Shown here piece after piece: positions 9,316 through 18,132 of a stretch of DNA of 54,469 nucleotides; the stretch's first letter is position 1; the number at the start of each line of letters is the position of its first letter. The notes beneath the pieces are model-generated. The model saw only the letters and a program-made list of their open reading frames with translations, did not search any database and was not told where the DNA came from. The DNA is from Bradyrhizobium sp. 141 (lineage in GTDB: Bacteria; Pseudomonadota; Alphaproteobacteria; Rhizobiales; Xanthobacteraceae). The stretch covers positions 1-54,469 of the forward strand of contig NZ_JADPKR010000074.1 of the NCBI RefSeq assembly GCF_023074055.1, in the 5' to 3' direction. Position numbers and translations under genes: made by a program.

Positions 9316-9726
9316 ATGGAATGCACGATCCGGCCGTCGCGTGAAGGTGACGCCGACGAAATAAGCGCGGTCATTTTACGTACATTGCGCGAAACCAATG
9401 CGAAGGACTATGCAAGAGAGATCATCGAAGGGATCGAGCACAGCTTTAGTCGGAGTGCCGTGCTGCAGCTAATCGGCAAGCGCACCGTCTTTGTTGCCGC
9501 GATAGGTAGTCGTATCGTTGGAACAGCAAGCCTCGATGGAAGCGTAGTTCGTACGGTCTTCGAGTGCGTCAAGACGGCGGAGATGGCGTCCCGAATGTGT
9601 CCCAAACGTGCCATTTGCAGACTTTTAACGTCGTCGGCGATAGCGCTCCCTGCGGACTATGCGGGCGGCAAATCGAGGCCGTCGGGTAGCCTGATCCAAA
9701 GAACGGTTTGCTCGTCTGAGGAGTGA
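9316..9726 (+). pseudogene. GNAT-type acetyltransferase, N-terminal fragment
   Basis: From ATG 9316 the first 75 or so residues resemble the start of a GNAT N-acetyltransferase: MECTIRPSREGDADEISAVI, a helix ending in EIIEGIEHS, then VFVAAIGSRIVGTASLDG, where strands beta2-beta4 normally precede the acetyl-CoA motif. After VVRTVF (about 9560) the expected R/Q-x-x-G-x-G/A acetyl-CoA loop is missing and the sequence becomes unrelated, so the gene is truncated or shifted there. The open frame runs on to 9726 and overlaps the convergent cupin gene by 70 bases. No activity is expected without the CoA-binding motif. Confidence 0.55.
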
Positions 9727-10049
9727 CGAGACAGATGGCCTTTTCCGTGTGTGTCCTCCACCAACACGAACTCGCCCGCAGAGACGTGCCGCACCTCGCC
9801 GTCGCTCGTCTCGTATTCGACCGCCCCGGTCAGTCTGACAGTCAATACCCGCGCCGGAACGGTGTGCCAATCAACCTGTCGCATACCGGCAGGGATTTGA
9901 GTAAACTCCATGCTTGACGCGAGATAGCGCTTGGACACTTGAAACGGCTTGGCACCAGGAGCGACGGTCAGCTTTGCCGTCATGGGGATTTCCACTTCAC
10001 CGAAGTGAGATTCACCGTCCGGGGTTGCGTATATCCGAAGACACTTCAT
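9657..10049 (-). CDS. Small cupin-domain protein
   Basis: A 130-residue protein with one cupin-like fold: MKCLRIYATPDGESHFGEVE at the start, then DWHTVPARVLTVRLTGAVEY, SDGEVRHVSAGEFVLVEDTH, GKGHLSR. The G-x-x-V..G-E-F-V-L-V-E-D-T-x-G-K-G-H pattern matches cupin motif 2 of small cupins of unknown substrate. No signal peptide, so probably cytoplasmic. It reads towards the GNAT fragment. Full length seems intact. The reaction is unknown. Confidence 0.7.
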   Translation of the reverse strand: MKCLRIYATPDGESHFGEVEIPMTAKLTVAPGAKPFQVSKRYLASSMEFTQIPAGMRQVDWHTVPARVLTVRLTGAVEYETSDGEVRHVSAGEFVLVEDTHGKGHLSRHSSDEQTVLWIRLPDGLDLPPA

Positions 10050-10135
10050 CGGCTGTCACCCTTTGGCTCGCCAGCGGGAACAAGACCACCTTATCATGAC
10101 TGCAGCGAGGGTAAAATCACGGGTCTAATGTGTTG

Positions 10136-10244
10136 GTCGGCTTTGGGGCAAACTGGGAAGAACTCCACCTGAGCAATCGAGTCCGCCGTACCTTGATAAG
10201 CGGACCTCAACTAGGTGCGCCGCCACTTCGCTAATGGGCCACAA
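10136..10244 (+). repeat. Dispersed 110-bp repeat, copy A
   Basis: Aligns over its whole length with 13920-14027 and 15778-15887. Shared blocks include AAGCGGACCTCA and ACTTCGCT.ATGGGCCACA. It stands just before the 5-prime end of the pentapeptide/TIR-like gene. Confidence 0.8.
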
Positions 10245-10981
10245 CCGGACATGCGCCGTGGCGCGTTCCTCCGCGTTGAGATACATCATTGCGTACGCTA
10301 CGTGACGCGAACCTCAACAACGCGGACCTCAGCGGGGCGAAGCTGCTGAAGACAGATCTTACGGACACTGATATCACCGGCTCTCGTGTCTACGGCGTAT
10401 CCGCGTGGGACCTAAAACTGGACAGGGCCAAGCAGCAGAACTTGGTCATCACACGCAAGGAAAAGTGGCCAGGAGCAGGCACGGAGCCCGAGATCACCGT
10501 CGACAACATCGAGGTCGCGCAGTTCATCTACCTCATGCTTAGTAATCAGAAGATCCGGGACGTCATCGACAACATCACCTCGAAGGCGGTGCTGATCCTC
10601 GGTCGCTTCACCGATGAGCGTAAGGCAGTCCTCGACGCGTTACGCGAGGAGCTGCGCAAGAGTAACTACCTACCGATCCTGTTCGACTTCGATGTTCCAG
10701 CCACGCGGGACATTACCGAGACCGTATCGCTGCTGGCCCGCATGGCCCGCTTCATCATTGCGGACCTGACTGACCCGAGCAGCATCCCCAAGGAGTTGGA
10801 GGCTATCGTTCCTCTCCTCGCCGTGCCCGTTCAGCCGTTGATCGAAGGTGCGTCGCGGCCCTATGCGATGTTCAAGGACTACTGGAAGTACGACGTATCC
10901 CTCCGGCGGCGGCCGCCTTGTGTAGTTTGAGAGTCGGCCCGAGGATTTGACCTTAAGTCTAGCTTTAAGGTCACGTCGGGA

Positions 10982-11377
10982 ATGCAGGTCAATGTGTTGG
11001 GCGCCGAGCGTCGGCGGCGATGGAGTTACGACGAGAAGGTTCGCCTTGTCGAAGAGACCTTGCAGCCTGGGGAAACGGTCTGCGGGGTTGCACGCCGGCA
11101 CGGGGTGGCTCATAGCCTGCTGTTCACCTGGCGTCGACAAGCGCGCCAGGGGCGACTGGGCGGAGATGCTGCGCCTGCTCTTGTTCCCGTCGAGATCGCA
11201 ACTGTAGCGGCTCCGATCTCGAGCGGCGCACCACAACTGGCGTCTTCCCCGCCTGCGCAGCGTGCAAGGGCTGGAATCATTGAGATCGAGCTCGGGGGCG
11301 GCTGCCGTGTTCGCGTTGACCGTGACGTGGATGTTGAGGCGCTGCAGCAGGTTCTTGAGCTCTTGCGACGACGATGA
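10982..11377 (+). CDS. tnpA: IS66 transposase accessory protein TnpA
   Basis: 131 residues. An N-terminal helix-turn-helix of the IS3/IS911 orfA type is clear (RRRRWSYDEKVRLVEETL, VCGVARRHGVAHSLLFTWRR), followed by a Pro/Ala-rich linker and the typical tail IEIELGGGCRVRVDRDVDVE. It is needed with TnpB and TnpC for transposition of IS66 elements. Its TGA overlaps the tnpB ATG (ATGA, 11374-11377), so translation is probably coupled. Apparently intact. Confidence 0.9.
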   Translation: MQVNVLGAERRRRWSYDEKVRLVEETLQPGETVCGVARRHGVAHSLLFTWRRQARQGRLGGDAAPALVPVEIATVAAPISSGAPQLASSPPAQRARAGIIEIELGGGCRVRVDRDVDVEALQQVLELLRRR

Positions 11378-11721
11378 TCCCGATTCCGAACGGCGTCAGG
11401 GTCTGGATTGCCACTGGCCACACCGATATGCGTCGCGGCATGCGAAGCTTGGCTCTCACAGTTCAGGAAAGCCTGAAGCGCGATCCTCATGCTGGCGATC
11501 TCTACATCTTCCGGGGCCGCAGCGGCGACCTGGTCAAGATTCTTTGGCATGATGGGTTGGGCATGTCGCTCTATGCCAAGCGCCTGGACCGAGGCAAGTT
11601 CATCTGGCCTTCGGCGTCGGACGGCGCAATATCGATCTCTGCGGCGTAGATGGCTTACATGCTGGAGGGGATCGACTGGCGTAATCCGCAACTGAGCTGG
11701 CGCCCGCAGAGCGCAGGCTGA
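11374..11721 (+). pseudogene. tnpB: IS66 TnpB with premature amber codon
   Basis: The product starts MIPIPNGVRVWIATGHTDM and contains the hallmark DLYIFRGRSGDLVKILWHDG and GMSLYAKRLDRGKF segments of IS66 Orf2 (TnpB). TAG at 11647-11649 ends it after 91 residues, but the same frame goes on MAYMLEGIDWRNPQLSWRPQ to TGA 11719-11721, the normal tail. The intact copy ending at 19764 has AQLGYLLEGIDW here, so a Gln CAG to TAG change is likely. Loss of the last 23 residues may inactivate it. Confidence 0.85.
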
Positions 11722-11788
11722 GCACAAATCCCGCAGATTTGTATTTTGGGGAGTCCCAGCGCGTTCAATTTGTGATTCATTGCGTCGC

Positions 11789-13437
11789 ATGGATGCCGAT
11801 CGCGACGCTGTTCCGGATGACGTTACCGCTCTGAGGGAGGCGTTGGCGATGGAGCGCGCGAGGGGGTGGAGATCGCGGCTGAACTCGCGGTCGCCCGCGC
11901 GAAAGCATCGGAAGACGAAGCGCTGATTGCTCAGCAGAAGCTGCAGATCGCCAAGCTGAAGCATCAGATCTACGGCCAGCGGTCGGAGCGTTCGTCGCGC
12001 CTGATCGAGCAGTTGGCCTTGACGTTCGAAGAGTTGGAAAGTGACGCCACTGAAGACGAGCTGGCGGCAGAGCACGCCGTGGCGAAGACGACGACGGTGC
12101 GTGGATTTACGCGCAAGCGCGGCGAACGCCAGACGTTCCCTGAGCATTTACCGCGCGAACGAGTGGTGATCGACCCGCCGACGGCTTGCGAGTGCTGTGG
12201 TAGCAATCGTCTGCGGAAGCTCGGCGAAGACGTGACCCGGACACTGGAAGTGGTGCCGCGCCAGTGGAAGGTGATCGAGACGGTCCGGGAGAAGTTCTCC
12301 TGCCGCGACTGTGAGAAGATCAGCCAGGCGCCGGCACCGTTCCATGCGATCGCCCGGGGATGGGCTGGCCCGAGCCTGTTGGCCATGATCATGTTCGAGA
12401 AGTTCGGTCAGCACCAGCCGCTAAACCGCCAGGCCGAACGCTACGCTCTGGAAGGCGTGCCGATCGCACTGTCGACCATGGCGGATGCCGTTGGGGCGGT
12501 CTGTGCGTCGCTGGATCCCCTGCTGCGCCTGGTGGAAGCCCATGTGATGGCGGCCGAGCGGCTTCATGCCGATGATACGACCGTCCCGGTGCTGGCCAAG
12601 GGCAAGACCGACACGGGGCGGTGCTGGATCTACGTCCGCGACGATCGGCCGTTTGGCGGCGCGGGCCCGCCGGCAGCGATGTTCTACTACTCCCGCGACC
12701 GCAAGGGTGAGCATCCCCAGGGGCATCTGGCCCGGTACGCCGGCATCCTGCAGGCCGACGCCTATGACGGGTACAATCAGCTCTATCTGGCCAGGCGCCA
12801 GCCCGGACCGATCCGGGAAGCTGCCTGCTGGTCGCATGGAAGGCGCCCGTTCTTTGCCATGGCTGACATCGAAGAGAATGCGCGGCGCAAAGGCGCTGGA
12901 AAAAAGGAAATCCCGCTCTCTCCGATCGCGATCGAGGTCGTGCGGCGGATCGATGCGCTGTTCGAGATCGAACGCTCCATCAATGGCAGGAGCCCCGAAG
13001 GGCGTCTGGAGGTGCGACAGACGCTGAGCCGGCCTCTGGTCGAGGACCTTCAGGTCTACATGCGCGAACAGCTCGCCAAACTGTCTCGCGGTCACGACCT
13101 GGCCAAGGCGTTCAACTACATCCTGAAGCGATGGGCGAGCTTCACGCTGTTCCTGGAAGATGGACGCGTGTGTCTCTCCAACAATGCCGCCGAACGGGGC
13201 TTGCGAGGCATCGCTCTTGGACGGAAGTCCTGGCTGTTCTGCGGATCTGATCGCGGAGGGCGGCGCGCCGCAGCCATGTACAGCCTCATCGTCTCGGCGA
13301 AAATGAACGGCATCGACCCGCAGGCCTGGCTTACGGATATCCTCGCCCGGATCGCCGCCCATCCGGCTCATCGGCTGGACGAACTTCTGCCTTGGAATTG
13401 GACGCCAAAATCAGCGATCTCCGCTCGAGCGGCATGA
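11789..13437 (+). pseudogene. tnpC: IS66 family transposase TnpC, frameshifted near the start
   Basis: The expected N-terminus starts at ATG 11789 (MDADRDAVPDDVTAL) but is out of frame with the rest; the shift falls at the G-run near 11859-11865. From 11866 (GTG) 523 residues are open. They contain a coiled leader (AVARAKASEDEALIAQQK), zinc-finger cysteines (ACECCGS, FSCRDCEK), and the DDE domain with HADDTTVPVLAKGKT, ILQADAYDGY and LSNNAAERGLRGIALGRK. The tail is HPAHRLDELLPWNW. If translation starts at GTG 11866 a nearly full transposase could be made, so activity is uncertain. TGA overlaps the next ATG. Confidence 0.85.
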
Positions 13438-13673
13438 CCACTCACCTCAACAAGGTCCATCACGTCACCACCATCACCCAGGTCGCCAAGGACCTCGGCG
13501 AAGACGAAGATTGGCTGTGGGACATCGCCAACGAAATGGAGATCGAGGACGGCGTCATCTGGGTCTATGGCGTCGGAGAAGACGGCGTCCAGGCGTTCAC
13601 CGACTTCGGAATCGAAAACCTCATCGAGCTGATCAGGTTCTACAAAGAGAACCCTGGACTCCTCAAGCGGTAA
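13434..13673 (+). CDS. IS66 passenger protein, 79 residues
   Basis: It starts at ATG 13434, overlapping the tnpC stop (ATGA), and lies inside the right terminal repeat of the element. The sequence TTHLNKVHHVTTITQVAKDL, EDEDWLWDIANEMEIEDGVI, WVYGVGEDGVQAFTDFGIEN is acidic and mostly helical. I recognise it as a protein that travels with rhizobial IS66 elements; no biochemical role is known to me. Coupling to tnpC suggests it is made together with the transposase. Intact. Confidence 0.75.
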   Translation: MTTHLNKVHHVTTITQVAKDLGEDEDWLWDIANEMEIEDGVIWVYGVGEDGVQAFTDFGIENLIELIRFYKENPGLLKR

Positions 13674-13919
13674 CCCTGCGGCCTACGCCGAATGGATACA
13701 GTACGACTGGGTGCTTCCGGTCTACCGATACGAGGGGCTTTGAGCTGTTACTCGCAATGCTCGCGGAGAAGGTTATCGACCCTGCGGAAGAAAAGGTGAA
13801 AGCCTTGGAAGAGCGACGCCGCATAATCGAGGCGGAACTGATCAAGCCTCAATAGCGTATCACGCTTGCTCTCCGGCGGCTGCCCTGCTGATCCTTCAAT
13901 CACGATTGACCCGCGCGGT

Positions 13920-14027
13920 GTCCGAGTTGGGTCAAAATGCGAAGAACTCAGGGTGAGCAAATCTAGTCGTTATGCCTGAATAAGCGGACCTCAGTCAGGC
14001 GCGGCGTCACTTCGCTGATGGGCCACA
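13920..14027 (+). repeat. Dispersed 110-bp repeat, copy B
   Basis: Starts GTCCGAGTTGGGTCAAA and ends TTCGCTGATGGGCCACA. Located 64 bp after the end of the pentapeptide/TIR-like gene, so copies A and B bracket that gene. Confidence 0.8.
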
Positions 14028-14156
14028 CGGTTACCGCGACGCGCCAGGGGCACATCGATCGAGCGCTCCGCCGCCCACCGAATTTGTAAGTGGGCGGCGC
14101 AGCTCAAACTGGAGCTGGAGTGCACCAGCGCTAGTTAGGTAAGAGCAGTGTCAAAA

Positions 14157-14456
14157 TTAGTGTTGGGCCATCGATGCCAGAATGGGCCCTGCCTCCGCAT
14201 CTTCAACACAGGGCGTAACGGTAATCTCCATCACATTTGCCCATTGCGCGTACCATTCGTACATCGCCTTGGCGTTATTGCTCTCCGAGATCGCGAAGCC
14301 TTGACCGTTCATGCCGTGCCAACGGCCGAGCATATTCACACCCTCCGGCGGCGAGCCACCCGTCTCAAGGAATTTTTTGATTGCAGCATCAATCGAGCTT
14401 GGCGTATTCTCCAGTGTGAGATGTACTTCATTGATATCTCCAATCTGAAAATACAC
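14157..14456 (-). CDS. DUF3303-like small protein
   Basis: 99 residues from ATG 14456. The sequence FQIGDINEVHLTLENTPSSI, PEGVNMLGRWHGMNGQGFAI, NAKAMYEWYAQWANVMEITV, TPCVEDAEAGPIL follows the DUF3303 pattern, a small dimeric alpha/beta-barrel-like family: a P-E-G-V/L start of strand two, then S/C-x-x-W followed by a YAQWAN-type helix. No signal peptide, no catalytic motif. It lies alone between repeat copy B and a convergently unlinked substrate-binding gene on the same strand. Function unknown. Confidence 0.7.
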   Translation of the reverse strand: MYFQIGDINEVHLTLENTPSSIDAAIKKFLETGGSPPEGVNMLGRWHGMNGQGFAISESNNAKAMYEWYAQWANVMEITVTPCVEDAEAGPILASMAQH

Positions 14457-14700
14457 GAAACGCCTTGCGGCAATTTCAAGTGAGCCACTGATCGCCGATT
14501 TCGACTAGGGATGATTGGTGGGTTCGAAGAGAAAAAGTCCGCGAAATTCTGATCAAGCGGACATCGCCGGAGGTTGCTTTAGGTCAACACCTGCTCTCGG
14601 ATGACTAAGATCGGATTATCTCCCGGAGCGGACGTCTCGGCGCATTAAGCGAAGGTCAGCAGCGGGCCAAGTACCGAACTCATGCACCACAGGAATCATC

Positions 14701-15684
14701 TCATTCGATGACCGCGTCGGCGCGGGCGAACAAGGTTGGCGGAACAGTGATGCCGAGCGACTTTGCGGTGGTGAGATTGATGATGAGTTCGAATGTCTTT
14801 GGCAGCTCGACTGGTAGATCGCTTGGATGCGTACCCTTTAGAACTCTGTCGACATAATAGGCCGCGCGGCCATAGTTCTCACAAAAGTTCAACCCATAGG
14901 ACATCAAGCCGCCGGCTTCGACATATTCTCTGACCTGGAAGATCGTCGCCAATTGGTTTTGTACCGCGAACTCTGCGATCTGCTTCCGATAGGCAAAAGT
15001 GAGCGCCTCCTGTAATGTGATGAGTGCTTCGCAACGGAAATGCGAGCCCGCAGACAATAGCCACTCCAGATCGTCAGTTGACCGGACTTCGATCGCCTCG
15101 ATAAAGACCCCGGAGGCCTGTCCACCGGTTTTGAGCTCCTGCAGTTCCAACATCTTGCCAGGGTTGCCGGGATTATGCAGGACACATACGCGCGTGAGGT
15201 TCGGCGCGACCGCCTTCAACAATTCGATCAGTTTGGCGCTTGTTGATGGCAGGAAATTCGATACTCCGGTGATATTTCCGCCGGGACGCGCCAAGCTCTC
15301 GACGATACCGCTGGCCATAGGGTCACTTACCGCCGCAAAAACGATCGGAATACGGGCTGTTGCCCGTTTGGCGGCCTGGGCTCCAGGTGTAGATGTTGCG
15401 ACGATCAGGTCCGGATTTAATCGGACAAGTTCGGCGGCAAACTGGGAATATCGATCAACGATGCCTTCCGTCCACCGAAGCTCCAGCTGGAAATCTTGTC
15501 CCTCAGTCCAGCCAAATTTGCGCAAACCAGCCAGAAAACAAGCAAGCAGAGTCTGGCCGACAGGCGACGACGTACCGCCAAGGAATCCTACTCTCGCCGG
15601 TACTGAGCGCTGCGCCCGCGCAACGAATGGCGACACGGACACGCATGCGGCGCCAACCATTCCGATGAACTCGCGACGTCCCAT
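14701..15684 (-). CDS. ABC transporter substrate-binding protein (PF04392 type)
   Basis: 327 residues. The N-terminus MGRREFIGMVGAACVSVSPF, with paired Arg and an Ala-rich region ending VARAQ, is an export signal, possibly Tat-like. The mature part has the two-domain periplasmic-binding fold of the TrpX/YtfQ-like family: ARVGFLGGTSSPVGQTLLAC, GIVDRYSQFAAELVRLNPDL, ATSTPGAQAAKRATARIPIV, SDPMASGIVESLARPGGNIT, ending DLPVELPKTFELIINLTTAK, SLGITVPPTLFARADAVIE. Related to the gene at 30779. No permease or ATPase is adjacent, as usual for these orphan genes in Bradyrhizobium, so the ligand is unknown. Repeat copy C lies about 95 bp upstream. Intact. Confidence 0.88.
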   Translation of the reverse strand: MGRREFIGMVGAACVSVSPFVARAQRSVPARVGFLGGTSSPVGQTLLACFLAGLRKFGWTEGQDFQLELRWTEGIVDRYSQFAAELVRLNPDLIVATSTPGAQAAKRATARIPIVFAAVSDPMASGIVESLARPGGNITGVSNFLPSTSAKLIELLKAVAPNLTRVCVLHNPGNPGKMLELQELKTGGQASGVFIEAIEVRSTDDLEWLLSAGSHFRCEALITLQEALTFAYRKQIAEFAVQNQLATIFQVREYVEAGGLMSYGLNFCENYGRAAYYVDRVLKGTHPSDLPVELPKTFELIINLTTAKSLGITVPPTLFARADAVIE

Positions 15685-15777
15685 GTCGGCCTCCCGACTA
15701 CGCCGGCAACATCAGAGCAGGCTGAAGATACCATAAGTCGCTAGTAGAGAATAAGGCCTGGTCGCTGCGAGGCGACC

Positions 15778-15887
15778 GTCGGCTTCGGGTCAAAACGCGA
15801 AGAAATCAACCTGAGCAGATCTAGTACGACGTCCCTTAGGAAGCGGACCTCAACGACTTGCGCCGCTACTTCGCTGATGGGCCACAA
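15778..15887 (+). repeat. Dispersed 110-bp repeat, copy C
   Basis: Best preserved copy: GTCGGCTTCGGGTCAAAACG, GATCTAGTACGACGTCCCTT, AAGCGGACCTCAACGA, TTCGCTGATGGGCCACAAG. It lies between the substrate-binding gene and the caspase-family remnant. Confidence 0.8.
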
Positions 15888-15929
15888 GCAGTCCTGGTAG
15901 AGCCCTAGGCCCGTTGAAACTCCGCTTCT

Positions 15930-16778
15930 TCAATTCGTCATTGGCACATAGTTCTTCCAGGCACCTCTATTACGCGGCAGCCGCTCTGTCCCATTGACTG
16001 CGGTTTTGGGAGCGCGGATTCGACCTTTTTTTCGGGCATCGTCGCGCCTCCTGTCAAAAGCAGCAACGGGCTTCTTGTCCTGCACCTTCTCGCATTCATT
16101 GTTGTCATTGACGCGATAACCGGCGAGACAGGCGATCTTGATACAATTGTCGGCGTTGGCCCTGAAGCCGTGTTCGCGGACCAGCGGACAGACCCGGCTG
16201 GGCTTAGCTTTGATAGCATCCAGCGCGTCAAAGCTCGCGAGCTTGGTTTCGAACTTTGTTCCGGCGTATTTGTTAAATAGAGAGAGTGATCGCTGCGACG
16301 ACGCATTCCACTCGCCATCAGCGGCAGCAGCGAGACAGCCAACGCGGCGCAGCTCCGATTGCACGAGCTTTGCTGTTTCCTGCCGGGACATACTCGGCGG
16401 GAAGGACGTAGGAGCGACTATAGCAATCTTCTCTTCGGCTTCGGCTTGAGCCGTCTTTTCCTCAGCCTGTTTGAGGGCCAAGGACTTAGCGACAGCGGCT
16501 TCAGCCTCCTTCCGGCGTTGCTCGGCAGCAGCAGCCTTTGCTTCCTCAACCTGCTCGGCCTTCGCGGCGGCCAAACGGGCATCCTCGGCGGCCTTCGCGG
16601 CGGCAGCGGCTTTATCCTGCTCGACCTTTTTGGCTCGGTCAGTGGCGAGCCGGGCTTTCTCCTCTTCAGCGTGCCGCGCCTTATCTGCGGCGGCAGCGCG
16701 TGTCTCTTCGGCCGCAATCTTCTTGAGCTGCACCTTGGCCAAATCGGCCGGGAATGCTCTCAGAAAGGCCTCCCAAGC
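15930..16778 (-). pseudogene. C-terminal part of a caspase-family protein (coiled coil plus peptidoglycan-binding-like domain)
   Basis: The frame is open from TAA 16779-16781 down to 15930 without a clear start. It begins WEAFLRAFPADLAKVQLKKI, the segment that usually follows the peptidase C14 domain of Bradyrhizobium caspase-like proteins. A long Ala/Glu/Lys coiled coil follows (about 100 residues), then a domain with LVQSELRRVGCLAAAADGEW, SLSLFNKYAGTKF, a Cys-rich end (NADNCIKIACLAGYRVNDN, NECEKVQDKK) and a basic tail. No His-Cys caspase dyad is present, so the N-terminal catalytic half was lost. It could be an internal-start protein but no ribosome binding site is seen. Confidence 0.6.
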
Positions 16779-17146
16779 TTATCAGTCAGGGCAACACGAT
16801 CTCTGCAGCAGCCTCCTGGGGGTTCTCGGCAGCGCGCTGAGAGCCTCAGTGCGTTCGGAGCCAGTGTCCTGTCAACCTTCTTGTAGTTGCTCGTGTTTTC
16901 CGCCTTCCCCGCGAGCAATCCACGGTCCTAGCCATGGTGCCCCGAGCGGCTTCCCGACTGTAGTTTTCAGCCATCTCCAGGAGCGCGGCGGCCTCGCCCG
17001 GCACCCCTGCTCTCCCCAGCTAGATCCCGGCAGATGCGCTCCATACGCGCGAGGTCATCTATGTCGTGCTGATGGTGGCCCATGGCGCCGATCAAGTCCG
17101 CTGTCGCGCCTTTCGTCAAGCTTGTAACCCCGCCATACTGCCCGAA
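16779..17146. other. No recognisable gene
   Basis: Fragmentary frames only; the missing catalytic half of the caspase-family gene is not found here. Confidence 0.4.
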
Positions 17147-17458
17147 ATGGGGGAATCGATCATACCGATTGACGATCCGAATACGTGGTCTCAGGGGGCT
17201 GCGGCCTTCAAAGGAATCTTCGACCGTCTGCGCTCCGCTATCGGAATGCTTCGCGACCTGCGTGGAAGCGGTGACGCGCCGCCACGCGAAGGCGAAAGCA
17301 GCAGCTCGCCCCCCTTTTTCCCCAATCAGTCCGAGTTCTCACGCACCAGTCGAGCGACTCTGCGGGGCCCTTCCCAAACCTCAACAGTGGGATGGGCCTC
17401 CAAGAATTTCTTGGCTGTAGCTTCGGCGTCTTTGTCTGTCGGGCAATCGAGCTCGTAA
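17147..17458 (+). CDS. Possible small protein or remnant
   Basis: From ATG 17147 the first 40 residues look coding (ESIIPIDDPNTWSQGAAAFK, GIFDRLRSAIGMLRDLRG: an amphipathic helix with regular hydrophobic spacing). After that the composition turns Ser/Pro-rich and the frame runs antisense over the small gene at 17326-17508. I suspect a gene cut or shifted after residue 45. No family assigned. Confidence 0.3.
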   Translation: MGESIIPIDDPNTWSQGAAAFKGIFDRLRSAIGMLRDLRGSGDAPPREGESSSSPPFFPNQSEFSRTSRATLRGPSQTSTVGWASKNFLAVASASLSVGQSSS

Positions 17459-17508
17459 GCTGCGCGAGCAACACCGGCTAAATCCACCGCGTACGCAACA
17501 TACCGCAT
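17326..17508 (-). CDS. Small conserved protein of the YxAYxxD...HxVEvWxG type
   Basis: 60 residues from ATG 17508: MRYVAYAVDLAGVARAAYEL, DCPTDKDAEATAKKFLEAHP, TVEVWEGPRRVARL. The layout (aromatic first strand, D-L or D-x-x-G, a D-x-x-A helix, then a E-V/L-W-x-G strand) is shared with 33129-33317 and with the frameshifted gene at 39910-40171, so this window holds three paralogues. Function unknown; size and composition suggest a small cytoplasmic alpha/beta protein. Confidence 0.6.
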   Translation of the reverse strand: MRYVAYAVDLAGVARAAYELDCPTDKDAEATAKKFLEAHPTVEVWEGPRRVARLVRENSD

Positions 17509-17603
17509 GGCATTTCCCAGGCGCGGAAAGCTGCCCATACGAGTCTCTCGCGGGCGCATAGTTCCTACGGCAACGGCAAACTTGGCGACGGTGGTCGATC
17601 GAC

Positions 17604-17642
17604 AAAAAACGGCCCCAGCGTCTGGCGGCGGCTGGGGCCGTT
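17604..17642 (-). terminator. Rho-independent terminator
   Basis: On the minus strand a perfect 12-bp stem (AACGGCCCCAGC with GCTGGGGCCGTT, 11-base loop) is followed at once by a run of T (six A on the plus strand at 17604-17609). It would end transcripts coming from the zinc-ribbon gene at 17898-18067 and shield the small gene at 17326. Confidence 0.8.
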
Positions 17643-17897
17643 GGAATGCTCCGGCACCAAGGGGGGCTTTGAACCGGAGCACAGCACCAAGCCGGTCGCT
17701 TGCTCCTAGTTCCCAGGGAAGAGGCAGGGCTTGCGAGAACCGGCCCATCGCCAAACGCGCGTTCGAACGTTGGGCCGTCCGGGTGGATGTCGCGAAGCTG
17801 GAGTGATCCAGGTATCGCGCCACAGACCGAAATCTTAAATCCTCTCGGCCCGAGAGTCGTTCCTTGCTGGATAAGGTAGCCGCAGCACGTGGGCACT

Positions 17898-18067
17898 TTA
17901 GCTCGGTCCATCTCGCCTCGGTTGGTCCCAAAACAGCTTCTTGCAGTTGGGGCACCGAAAGATGGCAATAGCCCCGTCCGGTGAATCGACTACGTCAACG
18001 AACAGCATGGGTTTGTTGCATGCGGAACAGGTCGGCAGAGGCTTCGTTTTTTCTCTTGTATGACCAT
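17898..18067 (-). pseudogene. Small zinc-ribbon protein, frameshifted near its start
   Basis: The body reads KTKPLPTCSACNKPMLFVDV, VDSPDGAIAIFRCPNCKKLF, WDQP, with two CxxC pairs as in a zinc ribbon. ATG 18067 begins MVIQEK but is out of frame with the body; the shift lies at an A6 tract near 18045. An IS66 element inserted 11 bp upstream of the ATG (target copy 18070-18077), which also separates the gene from its promoter. No stop-free start is available in the body frame upstream. Function unknown; the terminator at 17604-17642 follows. Confidence 0.55.
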
Positions 18068-18132
18068 CCCGCCCGAAGTACGCATCCGGCGAAGGCCCCT
18101 GGCCAGGTTGCTTTGAAGGCAGCCGATAGCAT

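Larger units (their letters stand above)
10895..13699 (+). mobile_element. Complete IS66-family element, 2805 bp, 8-bp target duplication
   Basis: Terminal inverted repeats begin GTATCC at both ends: 18 of 22 positions match between 10895-10916 and the complement of 13678-13699. The flanks carry an identical 8-bp duplication AGTACGAC at 10887-10894 and 13700-13707, the size expected for IS66. It carries tnpA, tnpB, tnpC and a small passenger gene, with 4-base overlaps at the tnpA/tnpB and tnpC/passenger joints. tnpB has a nonsense codon and tnpC a 5-prime frameshift, so the copy is probably not autonomous. Confidence 0.93.
10289..13855 (+). pseudogene. Pentapeptide-repeat / TIR-like domain protein split by IS66
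   Basis: The left part (10289-10894, 202 codons from TTG 10289) starts with pentapeptide repeats (ANLNNADLSGAKLLKTDL), then a domain with KAVLILGRFTDERKAVLDAL, LPILFDFDVPATRDITETV, ARFIIADLTDP and AMFKDYWKYD, a TIR-like fold pattern. The right part resumes after the second target copy at 13708 (WVLPVYRYEG), then shifts by one base near 13740 into ELLLAMLAEKVIDPAEEKVK and ends at TAG 13853-13855. So it suffered both the IS66 insertion and a frameshift. More pentapeptides would be expected upstream, but a TGA blocks the frame at 10277. Such proteins may act as NAD-dependent or signalling effectors; that role is inference. Repeat copies A and B flank it closely. Confidence 0.7.

Noticed and set aside
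12421..13371. Long minus-strand frame opposite the IS66 transposase
   Set aside because: Shadow of tnpC; no start signal or domain, and the plus-strand frame has all IS66 motifs.
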